In this document: piece after piece, positions 61,262-64,000 of the stretch | How positions within the stretch are numbered: position 1 is the first letter of the stretch | Layout of the letters: every line of letters starts with the position of its first letter | Origin: JBPYCR01 sp051846915 | Lineage (GTDB): Bacteria > Bacillota > Bacilli > Bacillales > Amphibacillaceae | Assembly: GCF_051846915.1 (NCBI RefSeq) | Contig: NZ_JBPYCR010000006.1 | Span: forward strand, 65,336 to 129,335 | DNA length: 64,000 bases | Direction of reading: 5' to 3' | Position numbers and translations under genes: made by a program | The notes under the pieces: model-generated | Seen by the model: the letters and a program-made list of their open reading frames with translations, nothing else | Database searches by the model: none | Told to the model about the DNA's origin: nothing

Positions 61262-61450
61262 GTGGCAAGACATTATCGGTATCGATTGCCACTATGGTTG
61301 CGGCACTGTATTTTTGTCATTGAAAGTTGTACATTACCGATATTAATATTTCAGTTATTGCGCACACTATTCTTTCCAACAACGTTTGATGTATTTTTAC
61401 TAGGTTTATTAGTCGGACTGTTTATCGCCTTTTATTTGGAGTGGATCTAA
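61262..61450 (+). CDS. Small two-helix membrane protein, 62 residues
   Basis: I do not recognise this gene. It starts at GTG 61262, five bases after GAGGTGA. The protein has a short basic N terminus (ARHYRYRLPLWLRH) and two hydrophobic stretches (about 14-37 and 42-60). The stop overlaps the stop of ysxE by 4 bases on the opposite strand. A perfect sigma-E-like -10 box CATACAAT occurs at 61220-61227, but the -35 is weak; a sporulation role would fit the neighbours and is only a guess. Confidence 0.6.
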   Translation: MARHYRYRLPLWLRHCIFVIESCTLPILIFQLLRTLFFPTTFDVFLLGLLVGLFIAFYLEWI

Positions 61451-62439
61451 ATATCCAATTCTAATTGTTCATATTCATTTTCAACAAAATAACTCCAATC
61501 CAGCCCATACAATAACTTGCGATACGCAACTTCCAGCGCTTCAACTTGTTCAACAGTAGGAATTTTTCTTTTATCGTTCAAATAATTTTCGATGTGCAGC
61601 AAATAATTCGCAGGATGCAGCAAATGGATAGTTAACAAGTATAATTCGCTCATTGATAATTTGTTTTGTTCCATGTAATAGGTGAATGCTTGCTTGAATT
61701 GTTCAACCGGTGCATCATGAAAATAATTTTCATTGTTAAACAAAGCAATTAAATCGATGATTGCTGTATCATTGCTAGTTTCTTCCCAATTGATTAAATA
61801 TGTATGGTCATTGGTTATAAAATGACTTCTCTTTACATTCCCATGACATAAACTGATATACCATTCTTCTGATTCGGTTATTTCATCTATATATTTATCA
61901 ATGAATTGCTTTAATCTGCTATTGGCAAGGTCGATCTTGTGAAAATGAGTGCATACTTGCAGTTCAACCGGCGACATGTAATGAGATTTTTCAAAGTTAC
62001 CGATATGTTGAATTAGATTATTGTGCATTTCGTCACAATTGGACTTATAAGTGGTAAATTGTTGAAGGACAAGGTTAAGATCTATTTTGTTTATCTTTTT
62101 TGTATGATGGTGGATTTTGCCAAGCACACTATATATTTGTGGAATTGTCGCTTGCTGTGAATGTTCTATCCATGGTGTTAGGTAAAATATTTCTTGATCT
62201 ATTTCAACATACAACTTCCCTTTTTTAGATACAAATACGGGTAGTATAGACGTCAAGTTATAAAAATTGGCATCATGCAACACGTCTACCCATTTTTTTA
62301 TTGAGTCTTTTTTTAAATTGCTTTTCTTTAACGCAAAATTACTGCTGCCATCATTGATTTTATATACGTTTGAGGTAATTGATGTTATATTCTGCAGCCG
62401 TATTCCATAGGCACTACAAGCTTCTTCAAATGCTGTCAT
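61447..62439 (-). CDS. ysxE: Spore coat protein YsxE (kinase-like fold)
   Basis: The roughly 330-residue protein belongs to the CotS/YsxE/YutH coat group with an aminoglycoside-phosphotransferase-like fold. The loop LCHGNVKRSHF stands in place of the catalytic HxDxxxxN motif (Asp is replaced by Asn), and INWEE for the metal motif, so it is probably inactive as a kinase. YsxE is needed for encasement of spores in B. subtilis. ATG 62439 is 10 bases from GGAGG; ATG 62445, two codons earlier, is possible. Confidence 0.88.
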   Translation of the reverse strand: MTAFEEACSAYGIRLQNITSITSNVYKINDGSSNFALKKSNLKKDSIKKWVDVLHDANFYNLTSILPVFVSKKGKLYVEIDQEIFYLTPWIEHSQQATIPQIYSVLGKIHHHTKKINKIDLNLVLQQFTTYKSNCDEMHNNLIQHIGNFEKSHYMSPVELQVCTHFHKIDLANSRLKQFIDKYIDEITESEEWYISLCHGNVKRSHFITNDHTYLINWEETSNDTAIIDLIALFNNENYFHDAPVEQFKQAFTYYMEQNKLSMSELYLLTIHLLHPANYLLHIENYLNDKRKIPTVEQVEALEVAYRKLLYGLDWSYFVENEYEQLELDI

Positions 62440-62475
62440 AGGCATATCACCTCCCCTTACGAATAATTCGCTAAA

Positions 62476-62509
62476 ATCAAATACCCCTTGAAATTGCAAG
62501 GGGTATTGC
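62476..62509 (-). terminator. Hairpin between spoVID and ysxE
   Basis: ATACCCCTTG and CAAGGGGTAT pair perfectly (10 bp) around a 6-base loop just past the spoVID stop, followed on the minus strand by TTGATTTTAG. It may attenuate read-through into ysxE. Confidence 0.6.
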
Positions 62510-62513
62510 CATT

Positions 62514-63608
62514 TTACTTTTCCGGCTGAGGGATGTAGAGCAATTGACCCTCACTCAAATCCGCATCCGATAATCGGTTTTTATTAATAATTTGCAATGC
62601 GGGTATTTCATACTTTTGAGAGATCGTCTCAATCGTATCATCTTGCTGAACAATACATAAGCGCATTTTTGTATATTGATCTTCCTCATCGTTTCTAAAC
62701 ATGTCAGATAAATAGTCCAGATTTTCTACAATATCTGCATCTGACGACTCTGAAACTGACTCCGACTCGTTAACGACAGGTTGTGCTTCAACATATAGTT
62801 GGGGATCGCTCTGTTCACTTACATCATCCTGATCCTCCATAAATGCAAGATCTTCTAATACGTGAGTATCCTGCTCGTTTTCAGAAGTGTTTTTATGCAA
62901 AAATTGCTGTAACGTTTGAGTCTTTTTAAATTGAAAACGGCCCGTTGTTTTATCCTCTAGTTCTGTCTCTTCTTCCTTTTCATCTGCTTCACCAGCTTCA
63001 TCTACTGATTCTGTTGTTTTAATATCAAACTCAAAGTCTGCCTCTGCTTGATTCTCTTCATTCCATCTCTCATCACTATCTGAAACTTCACTTGTTTTTT
63101 CATCAGGCGTTTCTACTTCCTGTATTTTACCCGACGACATTTCCTTCAACTCGGAAACGGTCGCTTCATCTTCATTAATTCCGTAAATTTTTATCGTTGA
63201 TCGGAGTAGTAAATGGTTGTTGCTTGGTAATTCATAATCAAAAGCGTCAATGTTAACAGTAATATCGTCCAAATCATTTACTCGAGTGAGAGGAACCGAT
63301 ATTTCGACTGGAAATCGGTGAGAAAATTCAACATCCCCGTCTTCTGTATCTTGGACTTTTTCGACAAAGCGCATCGTATTTCGTTCTACATCCTGTAAAC
63401 TTTGTTCTTCATCTTCATTCATTTCTTCTAGTTTAATATATTCACCTTGAAGCTCGATTACACCCCGAATAGAAACATACTCATTAAATGGTTGTATCGA
63501 GATGTTTGGATCAAGTGAAACACCCAACATTTCCGCTACTTCCTGTCCCCTTTCAAAATAAAGGGACTCCTGTAAATCAAAACTAAAAACTGCCGGATCA
63601 TTTGACAA
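62514..63608 (-). CDS. spoVID: Stage VI sporulation protein SpoVID
   Basis: The 364-residue protein coordinates coat encasement and binds SafA and SpoIVA. It has the conserved N-terminal domain (1-130, FSFDLQESLYFERGQEVAEM and NEYVSIRGVIELQGEY), a long acidic Glu/Asp/Ser-rich middle (about 135-310) and a C-terminal LysM domain (about 318-361). It is shorter than the 575-residue B. subtilis protein because the acidic middle is shorter. TTG 63608 follows GGGAGG by 7 bases and gives the family N terminus. Confidence 0.93.
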   Translation of the reverse strand: MSNDPAVFSFDLQESLYFERGQEVAEMLGVSLDPNISIQPFNEYVSIRGVIELQGEYIKLEEMNEDEEQSLQDVERNTMRFVEKVQDTEDGDVEFSHRFPVEISVPLTRVNDLDDITVNIDAFDYELPSNNHLLLRSTIKIYGINEDEATVSELKEMSSGKIQEVETPDEKTSEVSDSDERWNEENQAEADFEFDIKTTESVDEAGEADEKEEETELEDKTTGRFQFKKTQTLQQFLHKNTSENEQDTHVLEDLAFMEDQDDVSEQSDPQLYVEAQPVVNESESVSESSDADIVENLDYLSDMFRNDEEDQYTKMRLCIVQQDDTIETISQKYEIPALQIINKNRLSDADLSEGQLLYIPQPEK

Positions 63609-63648
63609 GCTTTTTCCTCCCTTCAGCATAGCCTTTCCATATATATTT

Positions 63649-63677
63649 ACTATATGAACAAAAAGACTATTATATGC
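63649..63677 (-). promoter_or_regulatory. Candidate sigma-E promoter of spoVID
   Basis: Minus strand GCATATA (63677-63671), 14 bases, CATATAGT (63656-63649), 40 bases before the TTG start. spoVID is sigma-E controlled in B. subtilis. Confidence 0.5.
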
Positions 63678-63828
63678 CATAAACGTCGCATAGATTTTTA
63701 TTCATTCAATAAATTAATACTTCCCGAGCATTTCGTACATTATGTATAACGGTCTGTAGTCAATTCATCCATGCGTGAAGAGTGAAACGTGTACGATTAA
63801 CTAATAGTCTCCACCGTGATTACGACGA

Positions 63829-64000
63829 GGCTGCTGAAAAAGTCCTTATAAAATAGCTCACAATCCGGAAAGTTAGTTTATAATAGACTTATTATATTTA
63901 AAAGTGGGGATTTCCAATGTTAGAACGACAACCGTCATTACCATTAAGCGCACACGACGAACTTTACGATATGTTGATTCCGAAAGATAACTTCCTTCGT
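63829..64000 (+). mobile_element. Left end of an IS1182-type insertion sequence, cut by the window
   Basis: GGCTGCTGAAAAAGTCCTTAT at the start resembles the terminal sequence of many IS1182-family elements, and a transposase reading frame begins 88 bases later. The right end is outside the window. It lies just upstream of spoVID. Confidence 0.65.
63917..64000 (+). CDS. IS1182 family transposase, N-terminal fragment
   Basis: Only 28 codons are visible, starting ATG 63917 after GTGGGGA. The sequence SAHDELYDMLIPKDNFLR matches my recollection of IS1182 transposase N termini, which carry a DUF772-type domain with YDMxIPxDxxLR. The catalytic DDE domain is outside the window. Confidence 0.75.
   Translation, partial: MLERQPSLPLSAHDELYDMLIPKDNFLR

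Noticed and set aside
1..64000. CRISPR arrays, tRNA or rRNA genes
   Set aside because: No regularly spaced repeats, and no tRNA cloverleaf or rRNA sequence was recognised in any gap.

Overview
The window is a chromosomal segment of a low-GC, endospore-forming Firmicute of the family Bacillaceae. Gene content and order follow the Bacillus subtilis block from mltG/alaS to spoVID, and the sequence style (A+T-rich, many TTG and GTG starts, strong GGAGG ribosome sites) is like Oceanobacillus or Virgibacillus relatives. The species cannot be named from the sequence. Nearly all genes lie on the minus strand.

Layout from left to right: the 5' end of mltG; a T-box-controlled operon alaS-yrzL-ruvX-yrzB; an AI-2E family permease; recD2 and a TPR protein; the sulfur-transfer group mnmA-yrvO-cymR; plus-strand rarA and an RsfA-like regulator; a 6S RNA gene just downstream of a T-box-controlled hisS-aspS operon; a plus-strand cell-wall amidase; relA-dtd; recJ-apt; a LapA-like protein; secDF and a ComN-like gene; plus-strand spoVB and a TIGR04086 membrane protein; yajC-tgt-queA-DUF2905-ruvB-ruvA; yebC, a CoxA-like lipoprotein and nadE; an IS110-family element; safA; obg-spo0B with pheB-pheA; rplU-prp-rpmA behind an L21 leader; spoIVFA-spoIVFB; mreBCD-minCD; radC; spoIIB; folC; a plus-strand pair of ATP-grasp genes; a T-box-controlled valS; ysxE and spoVID; and the left end of an IS1182-type element at the right edge.

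Together these genes cover translation (three tRNA synthetases, each with its own T-box leader, L21/L27 and the Prp protease that matures L27, tRNA thiolation and queuosine), DNA repair (RuvAB, RecJ, RecD2, RarA, RadC), stringent response, shape and division-site selection, and several sporulation steps: phosphorelay Spo0B, SpoIIB, the SpoIVFA/FB checkpoint for pro-sigma-K, SpoVB, and the SafA/SpoVID/YsxE coat group.

Compared with B. subtilis as I remember it, the window lacks maf and comC near spoIIB/folC, yrvM near aspS, bofC near ruvA, and the nad biosynthesis cluster between safA and pheA. Several of these junctions carry mobile or repetitive DNA instead. The least explained material is a set of structured intergenic repeats: a family with long paired arms, a small hairpin module present in three copies whose two stems co-vary, and a second family whose body is inverted relative to its tail between two loci. 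The tandem ATP-grasp pair and the structured leader of the IS110 element (a possible bridge RNA) are the other main leads.
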